The notes under the pieces are model-generated. The model was given only the letters and a program-made list of their open reading frames with translations. It searched no databases and was not told the origin of the DNA. From contig JAUVBC010000074.1 of assembly GCA_030591405.1 (NCBI GenBank), positions 1 through 9,040 of the forward strand: a stretch of DNA of 9,040 bases, given 5' to 3'. Each line of letters opens with the position of its first letter. Within the stretch, counting starts at the first letter, position 1. The position numbers and the translations under genes were made by a program. The DNA comes from Candidatus Zixiibacteriota bacterium (GTDB lineage: Bacteria > Zixibacteria > MSB-5A5 > GN15 > PGXB01). This document shows, one piece after another, positions 1 to 5,874 of this stretch.

Positions 1-271
1 AAGTGCAATATCATTTGATAATAATTCATCATACAGATCGGTTATATTTTCTAATATTGAACTAAATCAAAATATAATCATTCAACCATCGTTTACCATA
101 ATTAATCAGAAAAACCGTTATAAGCATAGGTTGGGATTAGGCCCCGGATTATCTTACTTTTACAATTTTAAGACCCATGAGACGCTTAAATTTGAAGCCG
201 CTTTGCTATTTTCTGATGCAACAACCTTCTTTGGTATTAGTATTGGCGTATTATTTAGAAATACAAAATAA
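1..271 (+). CDS. 3' end of a probable outer-membrane beta-barrel protein (partial)
   Basis: This is an open frame entering from the left edge (frame starting at base 2), giving 89 residues before a TAA at 269-271. The start lies outside the window. The visible part has stretches of alternating polar and apolar residues (for example SVIFSNIEL, IIIQPSFTII, LKFEAALLF) separated by short polar turns. It ends GISIGVLFRNTK, a last amphipathic strand near the C-terminus as expected for outer-membrane barrels of the OmpA/porin-like type. The family cannot be named from the tail alone, and the protein could instead be another all-beta exported protein. It converges on the glycosyltransferase gene, whose stop is only 15 bases away, and I see no terminator hairpin between them. 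I am confident it is coding, moderately confident of the barrel reading. Confidence 0.6.
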   Translation, partial: SAISFDNNSSYRSVIFSNIELNQNIIIQPSFTIINQKNRYKHRLGLGPGLSYFYNFKTHETLKFEAALLFSDATTFFGISIGVLFRNTK

Positions 272-286
272 TCGTGACTGGTCAAA

Positions 287-1615
287 TTACTTATTTCTAT
301 TCAACAAATATAATCTGATTTTTTTAGTCGCCAACCCAATTTGATACAATGCGACTGCCACCAGAATTACCCAGGCGAGTTGGCCGGGGTAGAAGATTCG
401 TGAGCCCTGCCAGTAAGTGAAGCCGGATAAAAAGGCAAAGTAGCCATAAATCGAAGCTAAAATCAACGCCTCGCGCTTTTTGCCATCCCAGAAAAGAAGT
501 ACAAACCCGATCAGTGATAAAAAGAAAACAAAAAGACTGTTGCCTTTGGTGAACAGTTTTTCAGTATAGATCTCAAATGAATTTCGAAATTGCGGCAATT
601 GCAGCGAATGGATCGTACTCAAAGCGCCAATATTCTCAAATATATTTTCAAAAAATACTTTAAAAAATGTCCCGGGGTATCTTGAGAAAACTTCTTTGAT
701 AACCGCGATGGCATGGTCATGGCGTTCGCGAGCGGTTTCGGGTCGGCCCTGCACTGTTTTGGGGGCGGCCATCCAGTCACGAATTTCTATTAATGATTTT
801 CTTGATTCGGCTTCATATATGATTTTCGAGCAAAGATAATTTCTTGCCGCAAGCGTGCCTGTTTCCGAAACCGTAAATATCTCATGTTCGCTATTATTTT
901 TTATAGCCCAGGGGAGCGCTACGATAATTAAAATCAATCCGGTAATGATCGATCGAAGCAGGGCAGATTTTCGAGATAAAACCGACGAATTCAGAGGGAA
1001 GACAAACGCAATAAATATTAACACAACCGGGAAAAACAGTCCAACCGAGCGAATCAGTGACGAGATACCAAGAAGAACTCCGCAAAAGATAAAATATTTC
1101 CATTGACCATTATTTAGACCCAAGAGGAAATAATAAATAGCGACAACCAGCAAAAAGAAGAACAGACTATCGGTTAATATTGACGTGCTAAGTGAAATAG
1201 AGGTTAGCGATGTCGCGGCCAGAAGTGAAGCGATCAGCGACACTGTTCTGATATTAATAAGTTTCTCGGCAATTTTATATATATAGACACAGCCGAGACT
1301 GCTCACTATGATCTGTAATATTAAAGTCGGCCAGGAGGTAAACCCGAACAATTTAAAAACTGTTGCCAGTAAATAGCCGTAACCCGGTCCGGCCAACAGG
1401 AGATCATCGGCGCCGGCGACATTGACGCCCAGAAAATATTTGGCGATACTGATATATGTTTGAGAATCATCAAGAAGATGAAGAATAACCAGTGACGTAT
1501 ATTGATTTGCCATAAATAGCAAGTAGAGCGCGCGCAGAAGCAGGGCGATACCAAATATTATAATAATATCCCGCCTGGATGTAGAAAGTTTGCTCAATTT
1601 ATCGGCCAGCGTCAT
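287..1615 (-). CDS. GT39/ArnT-like polytopic membrane glycosyltransferase
   Basis: This predicts a 442-residue integral membrane protein of the GT-C fold, the class that transfers sugars from polyprenyl-phosphate donors to proteins or lipids on the outer face of the inner membrane. After a short basic N-terminus comes a first membrane helix (about 17-36). The following loop carries the acidic pair D49-D50 in LLDDSQTYISIAKYF, then a GPGYGYLLATVFKLFG segment, both typical of GT39/PMT_2 proteins. Later hallmarks are TDSLFFFLLVVAIYYFL, LPWAIKNN before the large extracytoplasmic loop, and a C-terminal GSRIFYPGQLAWVIL that resembles the R-P segment of the family. About ten or more hydrophobic segments are visible. 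The ATG at 1613-1615 was chosen over an in-frame TTG at 1645. It has AAGGAG nine bases upstream, and the TTG falls inside the -10 box of the gene's promoter. The sugar and acceptor cannot be read. The gene stands alone. Confidence 0.85.
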   Translation of the reverse strand: MTLADKLSKLSTSRRDIIIIFGIALLLRALYLLFMANQYTSLVILHLLDDSQTYISIAKYFLGVNVAGADDLLLAGPGYGYLLATVFKLFGFTSWPTLILQIIVSSLGCVYIYKIAEKLINIRTVSLIASLLAATSLTSISLSTSILTDSLFFFLLVVAIYYFLLGLNNGQWKYFIFCGVLLGISSLIRSVGLFFPVVLIFIAFVFPLNSSVLSRKSALLRSIITGLILIIVALPWAIKNNSEHEIFTVSETGTLAARNYLCSKIIYEAESRKSLIEIRDWMAAPKTVQGRPETARERHDHAIAVIKEVFSRYPGTFFKVFFENIFENIGALSTIHSLQLPQFRNSFEIYTEKLFTKGNSLFVFFLSLIGFVLLFWDGKKREALILASIYGYFAFLSGFTYWQGSRIFYPGQLAWVILVAVALYQIGLATKKIRLYLLNRNK

Positions 1616-1624
1616 TTGATTTAT

Positions 1625-1630
1625 CTCCTT
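1625..1630 (-). promoter_or_regulatory. Shine-Dalgarno site fixing the glycosyltransferase start
   Basis: On the minus strand the sequence is AAGGAG, nine bases before the ATG at 1615. It settles the start in favour of that ATG over the TTG 30 bases upstream, which has no comparable site. Confidence 0.8.
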
Positions 1631-1644
1631 TTGTATAAATACCA

Positions 1645-1673
1645 AATATACAGATTGGAATCCGGGCAGTCAA
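1645..1673 (-). promoter_or_regulatory. Sigma70-like promoter of the glycosyltransferase gene
   Basis: On the minus strand, TTGACT (1668-1673) is followed after exactly 17 bases by TATATT (1645-1650). This is close to the sigma70 consensus in both boxes and spacing. Transcription would begin near 1638, leaving a leader of about 22 bases that contains the AAGGAG site. Read from sequence only. Confidence 0.7.
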
Positions 1674-1714
1674 TTTAGAAAAAATATAATTGATATAATT
1701 AAATTAAATAACAG

Positions 1715-1742
1715 TTGCCGAAATCGAATAACCGCTTATATT
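1715..1742 (+). promoter_or_regulatory. Sigma70-like promoter of the tRNA-Leu gene
   Basis: TTGCCG (1715-1720) and TATATT (1737-1742) are separated by 16 bases. The -10 box ends 16 bases before the first tRNA base, so transcription would begin about 10 bases ahead of the tRNA. It lies back to back with the glycosyltransferase promoter in the same 143-bp gap. Confidence 0.6.
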
Positions 1743-1758
1743 AGGCAGTTGAGATTAT

Positions 1759-1842
1759 GCCGAAGTGGTGGAATTGGTAGACACGCTGTGTTCAGGGCGC
1801 AGTGTCTTAACGGGCGTGGGGGTTCAAATCCCCCCTTCGGCA
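1759..1842 (+). tRNA. tRNA-Leu (anticodon CAG)
   Basis: A full cloverleaf can be folded. The acceptor stem is GCCGAAG (1759-1765) with CTTCGGC (1835-1841) and discriminator A1842. The D-stem is GTG/CAC around a loop with the GG pair. The anticodon stem is CTGTG/CGCAG with loop TTCAGGG, giving anticodon CAG at 1793-1795, which reads CUG codons. A long variable arm (class II, as in leucine tRNAs) follows, and the T-arm is GGGGG-TTCAAAT-CCCCC. The 3' CCA is not encoded, because T follows A1842, so a CCA-adding enzyme is needed. The gene stands alone, and its end faces the end of the NicO-like gene 19 bases away. Confidence 0.97.
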
Positions 1843-1861
1843 TTTAATTATTATGTAATCC

Positions 1862-2506
1862 TTACAATCCGAATTGAATTGCTATTCCACAAATAAAGAT
1901 AACAAATCCGGCGAGGGCATGTGAGTATCGTTCCAAGGAAGAGAATTTAAACAATTTGAAACCGCTGATAAGGACATAAACAATTGATGTCATGGTGGCG
2001 ATGGTAACCAAACTAAAAACGCCGGCGACAAGTGCCATTCCCATAAGACTGCTTTTGGCGGCGGGATACATCAATATGGGAATTAATGGTTCACATGGTC
2101 CCAGAACAAAAACTATAAACAGCACCCAGGGTGTCAGGCTTTTCTTCTCATTATGATGATAGTGCTCATGTTCATGTTTATTTTTATATGCCTTTCGCAA
2201 GCCCCACACCAAATAGACCAGCCCAAAAGCAATCAGTGTCCAGGCGGCGAGATCGCCCCTTATTGATTCAATGAATTCCAATTTTGTTACGGCTGTCCCG
2301 AGGGCGACTCCGATAAGTCCCAAAATAACCGAACTTAGTACATGACCAAAACCGCAAAGGATAGTCAAAAGCAAAGTTTTGGTCTGTGACCAGTTTCTCG
2401 CTTTCGAGATCGCTACAAACGGAAGATAATGATCCGGCCCAAGTAAAGTGTGGAAAAAGCCGATTGAGGCGGCGGTAATTAATAATATGGTCAGTTCTTC
2501 GGTCAT
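1862..2506 (-). CDS. NicO/UreH-like metal-transport-family membrane protein
   Basis: A 214-residue inner-membrane protein with about six hydrophobic helices. The first helix carries H19-TLLGP-D25-H26, resembling the HX4DH signature of nickel/cobalt permeases (NiCoT, UreH, RcnA) but with five residues between His and Asp. A second helix has a GFGHV motif (H55), also typical of the superfamily. The cytoplasm-or-periplasm loop at 108-121 is His-rich (H111, H113, H115, H117, H118), as in metal exporters. The next helix begins with LGPCEPLIPI (C138, E139), a proline/cysteine pattern shared with TauE/CcdA-like proteins. It is therefore most likely a divalent-metal transporter or exporter, but a role in sulfur or thiol transport cannot be excluded. 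The ATG start has AGAGG ten bases upstream. It is a single gene following, on the same strand, the two-component system. Confidence 0.7.
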   Translation of the reverse strand: MTEELTILLITAASIGFFHTLLGPDHYLPFVAISKARNWSQTKTLLLTILCGFGHVLSSVILGLIGVALGTAVTKLEFIESIRGDLAAWTLIAFGLVYLVWGLRKAYKNKHEHEHYHHNEKKSLTPWVLFIVFVLGPCEPLIPILMYPAAKSSLMGMALVAGVFSLVTIATMTSIVYVLISGFKLFKFSSLERYSHALAGFVIFICGIAIQFGL

Positions 2507-2543
2507 AGTTATATTGCCTCTATGTTTTTATAATTTTCGTAAA

Positions 2544-2569
2544 AACATAAAAATATATAAGTTTGTCAA
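2544..2569 (-). promoter_or_regulatory. Possible weak promoter of the NicO-like gene
   Basis: On the minus strand there is a perfect TTGACA (2564-2569), but the best -10-like hexamer, TATGTT (2544-2549), sits only 14 bases away, which is shorter than usual. The surrounding 107-bp gap is very AT-rich. I see no clear terminator for the response-regulator gene in it, so the transporter might also be read through from upstream. Confidence 0.3.
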
Positions 2570-2613
2570 GAAAATATCTAACAAAAATATAAGTTGTAAT
2601 GGTGCAATATGTT

Positions 2614-3300
2614 TTATCTGCTGACAATCAGCTTGAAACCTTTGCCATGAATATTTATGATTTCGATAGAGTTGTCGTCTTTGAGGTATTTTCTGAGTTT
2701 AGAAATAAAAACATCCATACTGCGGCCGTCAAAATAGCTTTCGGAACCCCATATTTTTTTCAAGGCGGTATTGCGGTCAAGAATTTTGTCCCTATTCAAA
2801 CATAATAGACGGAGAAGTTCTGATTCTTTTGAGGTCAGGCTGTATTGATTGTCTTTGCTATTTAGTATTTGTCTTTTGCTGTCAAAACTGTATTCACCTA
2901 TTTCAAAAGAGGTCTGTGGCTGATTTTCGGCTGTTCCGCTGGTTCTTTTTAGTACTGCCTGAATTCTTAGCAGCAATTCTTCAATGCTGAACGGTTTGGT
3001 GATATAATCATCGCAGCCGATCTGGAAACCCTCGATTTTATCCTCTTTTAATGATTTTGCAGTCAGGAAAATCAATGGAGTGTTATTATCTTTTTGTCTG
3101 ATTTTACGAGCAAAGGAGAAACCGTCCATTTTTGGCATCATGACATCAATCAGGCAAAGATCATATTTCTTTGTATCAAAAGCCGCCAGACCATCCTCAC
3201 CATTTACCGCCAGCGTAACTTCATAGCCGTTCAGTTGCAAATGCTCCTGAACTATCAAGCCCAGATTTGGGTCGTCCTCTAAAAGCAATATTTTAGGCAT
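2614..3300 (-). CDS. OmpR/PhoB-family response regulator (RprY-like)
   Basis: A 228-residue cytoplasmic transcription factor. The receiver domain (about 3-118) has the acidic pocket E8-D9-D10, the phosphoacceptor D52 in LIDVMMPKMDG, T80 in FLTAKS, and K102 in TKPFS. These residues are all intact, so it should be phosphorylated by its kinase. The C-terminal winged-helix domain (about 131-228) has LTSKESELLRLL and ends in NIHGKGFKLIV, the pattern seen in Bacteroidetes RprY-type regulators. The start is the ATG at 3298-3300 (MPKILLLEDD), which has GGAAG eight bases upstream. A longer in-frame extension lies inside the kinase gene and is not used. It overlaps the kinase stop by 8 bases (ATGCCTAA), so translation is probably coupled. 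The phased repeats at 4968-5007 are its most likely binding site, an inference from layout. Confidence 0.93.
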   Translation of the reverse strand: MPKILLLEDDPNLGLIVQEHLQLNGYEVTLAVNGEDGLAAFDTKKYDLCLIDVMMPKMDGFSFARKIRQKDNNTPLIFLTAKSLKEDKIEGFQIGCDDYITKPFSIEELLLRIQAVLKRTSGTAENQPQTSFEIGEYSFDSKRQILNSKDNQYSLTSKESELLRLLCLNRDKILDRNTALKKIWGSESYFDGRSMDVFISKLRKYLKDDNSIEIINIHGKGFKLIVSR

Positions 3301-4921
3301 CGTTAGTACTTCCAGTTTGCCGATTGATTGGAAATAATATTTCGACATTGGTACCTTGATCATATTTGCTTTTCAGTGAGATTTTACCGCCGTGTGCTTC
3401 AACCATCAGTTTGACATAGCTGAGTCCCAAACCAAACCCTTTGACATCATGAATATTGCCGGTGGACACTCGATAATATTTTTTAAATACCATTTTCAAA
3501 TCTTCAGGGCTTATGCCGCGGCCATTATCATCAATGGAAACAGAAATATAGTTTTCAATATTTTTTGTACGCACCGTTATCCTGGGAATTCCAGGCGAAT
3601 ATTTAATAGCATTGTCCAGCAGATTAAAGATAATATTTGAAAGATGATCCTTGTCGGCATTTAAAATAAAATTGTCTGCATCCAAGACGCATTTGGTTGT
3701 TCCACCCCGGTTTTCGATCTGAAGGGTGATACTGTTGATGGCATCGCCAATTATTTTATGAATATCAACTTCGGTTAGTTTCAACTCAAATTCACCCTCT
3801 TCGAGAGTCGCCATCTGAAGAATTTTTTCAGCCTGACGCCTCATCCGGGAGTTTTCATCAAGAATCATTTTTGAAAATTTGGTCACTTTGTCTTTGTCCG
3901 ATATTACGTCCGGTCTGACAATAGCCTCGCTGGCCAGCGCAACAGTTGAAATCGGCGTCTTAAATTCATGGGTCATGTTGTTGATAAAATCAACCATCAG
4001 TGATGCGCTTTTTCTTTGTCCTATGATAGTTCTGATAATATAAATAAAACAGAAAATGAGAATTATTAGAAATAGCGCAGTTAAGAGTAACATCGGACTG
4101 ATCTGACGCCAGACATAAAAATCACCTGATGGGAAATACAGAAGAAGTTCACTTTGTGGAGTTAATATATCAAGCGGAAAAAGCCGCGTTTTGTATTCGC
4201 TATTAATAAGTTCCTTTGTGTATTGCTCCGGTTTTGGCCAGAGTGAATCAATCCCCTCGGTTTTTATTGCATAGACATAATCCAGATCTATCCCGGCTTG
4301 TTTAAGGCTGGATTCAATAACTGAGTCGAGCAGAAGAGAATCAACTCTTTCCTGAATTGTGCCCGATTCGCTGTACCAAAGTTTATCCAACACCTGCTCA
4401 AGAAAACTGATGCGAATGCTATCATCGCCCCCCTGAAGGTTATACATTATTTTGCCGCTGTCCGGCAAATTATGTTCTATATGAATTATCCTTGGTTGGC
4501 CAATTTTGTCGGCCATAGATGTGTCGATAAAACATGCAGAATCTGGAATAATTATTGATGTATACTCAAGTTTTTTTATTATTGGTCCGGAATCGATTGA
4601 ACTGATAATTGAATCTTTTGAAATTACCATCATGCTGTGCTGACTTGTGTCAAGACTGCCTCTCCGAAGAACCTGCGCGTAGACATTGATATTTTTATCG
4701 AGAAGCGAATCTCCGGCAACTTCGAAGGCGGTAATTGTCGCCTCATAGGATTCCAATGATTTTGCCACCGATGAAAGGGCACTTGAAACATTTTGACGAA
4801 AAGTTTGCTCCTTGAGCGATTTTGTACTGCCCAGTAGAGTTACCTGAAGGATTGTCAAGCCTATCATAGATATCACTATCAGGGCGACAATAATGCCAAT
4901 TATTTTTTTCGAAAGTGTCAT
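3293..4921 (-). CDS. Sensor histidine kinase (RprX-like)
   Basis: A 542-residue membrane sensor kinase. A membrane helix (about 6-29) is followed by an extracytoplasmic region of some 245 residues (about 30-275) rich in Ser and Asp, with no domain I recognise. A second helix follows (about 276-300). The cytoplasmic part starts almost at once with the dimerisation/phosphoacceptor helix, H318 in NNMTHEFKTPIS, with no HAMP domain between. The ATP-binding domain has the N box NLLDNAIKYSP (433-443), the G1 box DDNGRG (464-469), the F region FKKYYRVS and the G2 box GFGLGLSYVK (495-504), so it looks catalytically complete. The ATG at 4919-4921 is preferred over an in-frame TTG at 4984. The protein then begins with a normal signal anchor, and a TATAAT box lies between the two. 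Only AGAG precedes the ATG, at very short distance. The gene is co-transcribed with the regulator. Confidence 0.9.
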   Translation of the reverse strand: MTLSKKIIGIIVALIVISMIGLTILQVTLLGSTKSLKEQTFRQNVSSALSSVAKSLESYEATITAFEVAGDSLLDKNINVYAQVLRRGSLDTSQHSMMVISKDSIISSIDSGPIIKKLEYTSIIIPDSACFIDTSMADKIGQPRIIHIEHNLPDSGKIMYNLQGGDDSIRISFLEQVLDKLWYSESGTIQERVDSLLLDSVIESSLKQAGIDLDYVYAIKTEGIDSLWPKPEQYTKELINSEYKTRLFPLDILTPQSELLLYFPSGDFYVWRQISPMLLLTALFLIILIFCFIYIIRTIIGQRKSASLMVDFINNMTHEFKTPISTVALASEAIVRPDVISDKDKVTKFSKMILDENSRMRRQAEKILQMATLEEGEFELKLTEVDIHKIIGDAINSITLQIENRGGTTKCVLDADNFILNADKDHLSNIIFNLLDNAIKYSPGIPRITVRTKNIENYISVSIDDNGRGISPEDLKMVFKKYYRVSTGNIHDVKGFGLGLSYVKLMVEAHGGKISLKSKYDQGTNVEILFPINRQTGSTNDA

Positions 4922-4933
4922 AACTCTGATTCT

Positions 4934-4939
4934 ATTATA
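4934..4939 (-). promoter_or_regulatory. -10 box of the two-component-system promoter
   Basis: On the minus strand this is a perfect TATAAT, 12 bases before the kinase ATG. The -35 position at 17-base spacing (4957-4962) reads GTGTAT, a poor match, as expected for an activator-dependent promoter. Transcription would start near 4927, giving a leader of only about six bases. Confidence 0.5.
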
Positions 4940-4963
4940 CGCAAAAATATTTAAAGATACACT

Positions 4964-4988
4964 CCAATTAACATTTCTTAACAATTGG
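4964..4988. repeat. Inverted repeat CCAATT...AATTGG
   Basis: CCAATT at 4964-4969 is matched by AATTGG at 4983-4988 with 13 bases between. The arms overlap the first three phased repeats, so the dyad may be part of the same operator or may be chance in AT-rich DNA. Confidence 0.4.
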
Positions 4989-5007
4989 TAACATAAGTTA
5001 ACTATGT
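4968..5007. promoter_or_regulatory. Candidate OmpR-type operator: four 10-bp-phased direct repeats
   Basis: TTAACA (4968), TTAACA (4978), GTAACA (4988) and TTAACT (4998) begin exactly 10 bases apart, so all face the same side of the helix. OmpR/PhoB/CpxR-family regulators bind tandem half-sites with 10-11 bp periodicity. Such a regulator is encoded by the adjacent gene pair. The block lies at about -41 to -80 from the predicted start of the kinase transcript and about -42 to -81 from that of the PDZ operon. It could therefore serve both promoters. The assignment to this regulator is inference. Confidence 0.55.
4991..5007. repeat. Near-perfect palindrome around AGTTAACT
   Basis: The core AGTTAACT (4996-5003) is a perfect palindrome, flanked by ACAT on the left and ATGT on the right, with one extra A at 4995 breaking the symmetry. 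It overlaps the last two phased repeats and may be a second binding element. Confidence 0.4.
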
Positions 5008-5036
5008 GAAACGCAACCTGTTAGTTATTTATCAAG

Positions 5037-5042
5037 TATAAC
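5037..5042 (+). promoter_or_regulatory. -10 box of the PDZ/ABC operon promoter
   Basis: TATAAC, one base from consensus. The -35 position at 17-base spacing (5014-5019) reads CAACCT, a poor match, again suggesting activation from the repeat block just upstream. Transcription would start near 5049, giving a leader of about 38 bases with AAGGAG at 5075-5080. Confidence 0.45.
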
Positions 5043-5086
5043 AAAACAGAAACAAAAATCAAATTACTAAACCGAAGGAGAGAAAG

Positions 5087-5872
5087 ATGAACAAATTCTG
5101 GCAAACAAAAGGATCAATCAACAACAGTCTGATCTTAATCGCTTTATTTATGTTCTGGATACCGGCCCAGGCACAAATTGTAAAAACGATGACCTTTGAA
5201 GCCGAGGATGGTGACGTATTTATGCTTCCTGAAGTTGGCGGGATTATTGTCGAGTCCGATGATGGTCCAAAGCTGGAGATGGTGCTTCCTGTGGATCATC
5301 GGCCGGCCGATTATAAGGCATTAGATATTCAAGTCGGCGATATTATCAAGATGCTTAATGGCAAAAGTATGAAAAAGGTATCATCAATCCAGGATGCTTA
5401 TGAAGCGATGGAAATCGGTGATGAGGTGAAATTTGGTATTAAGCGGGATAAGAGCATTATGATGGTTAAATTTGCCAAAATGGATCCAAAAGATGCACCT
5501 GGCAAGATGATGATTAGAACTGCCGGCGGTCCGGGCGGCGGGGAAATCGGAAATATCGTCGCCGATTTAATTGATGTCGGTCTTGTTCTGGATGAAAAAG
5601 ATGGGAAAATTTCAGTCGTTGATGTAATAACAGAGATGGCATCGGTTTTTACCGGCACTCAACCTGAAAGTGAAGATCAATTGATTAAAATTAATTCATC
5701 TAAAATCAATTCCGCTGAAGAACTGACTCAGATTTATGGCCAGGTAAAAGCTGGCGAAAAAGTTGAATTAACAATGCTGCGGAAAGGAAAAGAAATTCTC
5801 CTGACGTTTGAAAAGCCAAAATCTGAACCCGGCTCCAAGCCATTTAAGGTTATGAAAAAGCAGGGACAATAA
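5087..5872 (+). CDS. Secreted tandem-PDZ protein without a protease domain
   Basis: A 261-residue exported protein and first gene of the operon. The N-terminus has a basic start, a hydrophobic core (about 14-25) and a signal peptidase I site after A27-Q28-A29, so it should act in the periplasm or outside. A first PDZ-like domain spans about 45-132, with DIQVGDIIKMLNGKSMKKVSS and a final strand EVKFGIKRD. A Gly-rich hinge (146-155) follows. A second PDZ-like domain spans about 160-243, with DQLIKINSSKINSAEEL and KVELTMLRKGKEILLTF. No serine-protease, metalloprotease or membrane segment is present, which differs from DegP, CtpA or RseP. The protein is probably a peptide-binding adaptor. AAGGAG lies six bases before the ATG. 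The next gene begins two bases after the stop, so the two are probably translated together. Its partner is likely one of the proteins encoded downstream. Confidence 0.8.
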   Translation: MNKFWQTKGSINNSLILIALFMFWIPAQAQIVKTMTFEAEDGDVFMLPEVGGIIVESDDGPKLEMVLPVDHRPADYKALDIQVGDIIKMLNGKSMKKVSSIQDAYEAMEIGDEVKFGIKRDKSIMMVKFAKMDPKDAPGKMMIRTAGGPGGGEIGNIVADLIDVGLVLDEKDGKISVVDVITEMASVFTGTQPESEDQLIKINSSKINSAEELTQIYGQVKAGEKVELTMLRKGKEILLTFEKPKSEPGSKPFKVMKKQGQ

Positions 5873-5874
5873 TT

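Noticed and set aside
855..1106. Plus-strand open frame of 83 codons opposite the glycosyltransferase gene
   Set aside because: It lies fully antisense to a clear membrane-protein gene, has no convincing ribosome site and shows no domain-like pattern.
1616..1645. Longer glycosyltransferase start at an in-frame TTG (1645)
   Set aside because: The TTG is inside the -10 box of a near-consensus promoter, so it would not be in the transcript. The ATG at 1615 has a strong ribosome site.
1759..1842. tRNA-Leu as an integration site of a mobile element
   Set aside because: No integrase, no repeated tRNA 3' end and no phage or island genes are visible on either side in the window.
4922..4984. Longer kinase start at an in-frame TTG (4984)
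   Set aside because: It would put 21 residues before a normal signal anchor, and it lies upstream of the TATAAT box and inside the phased repeats.
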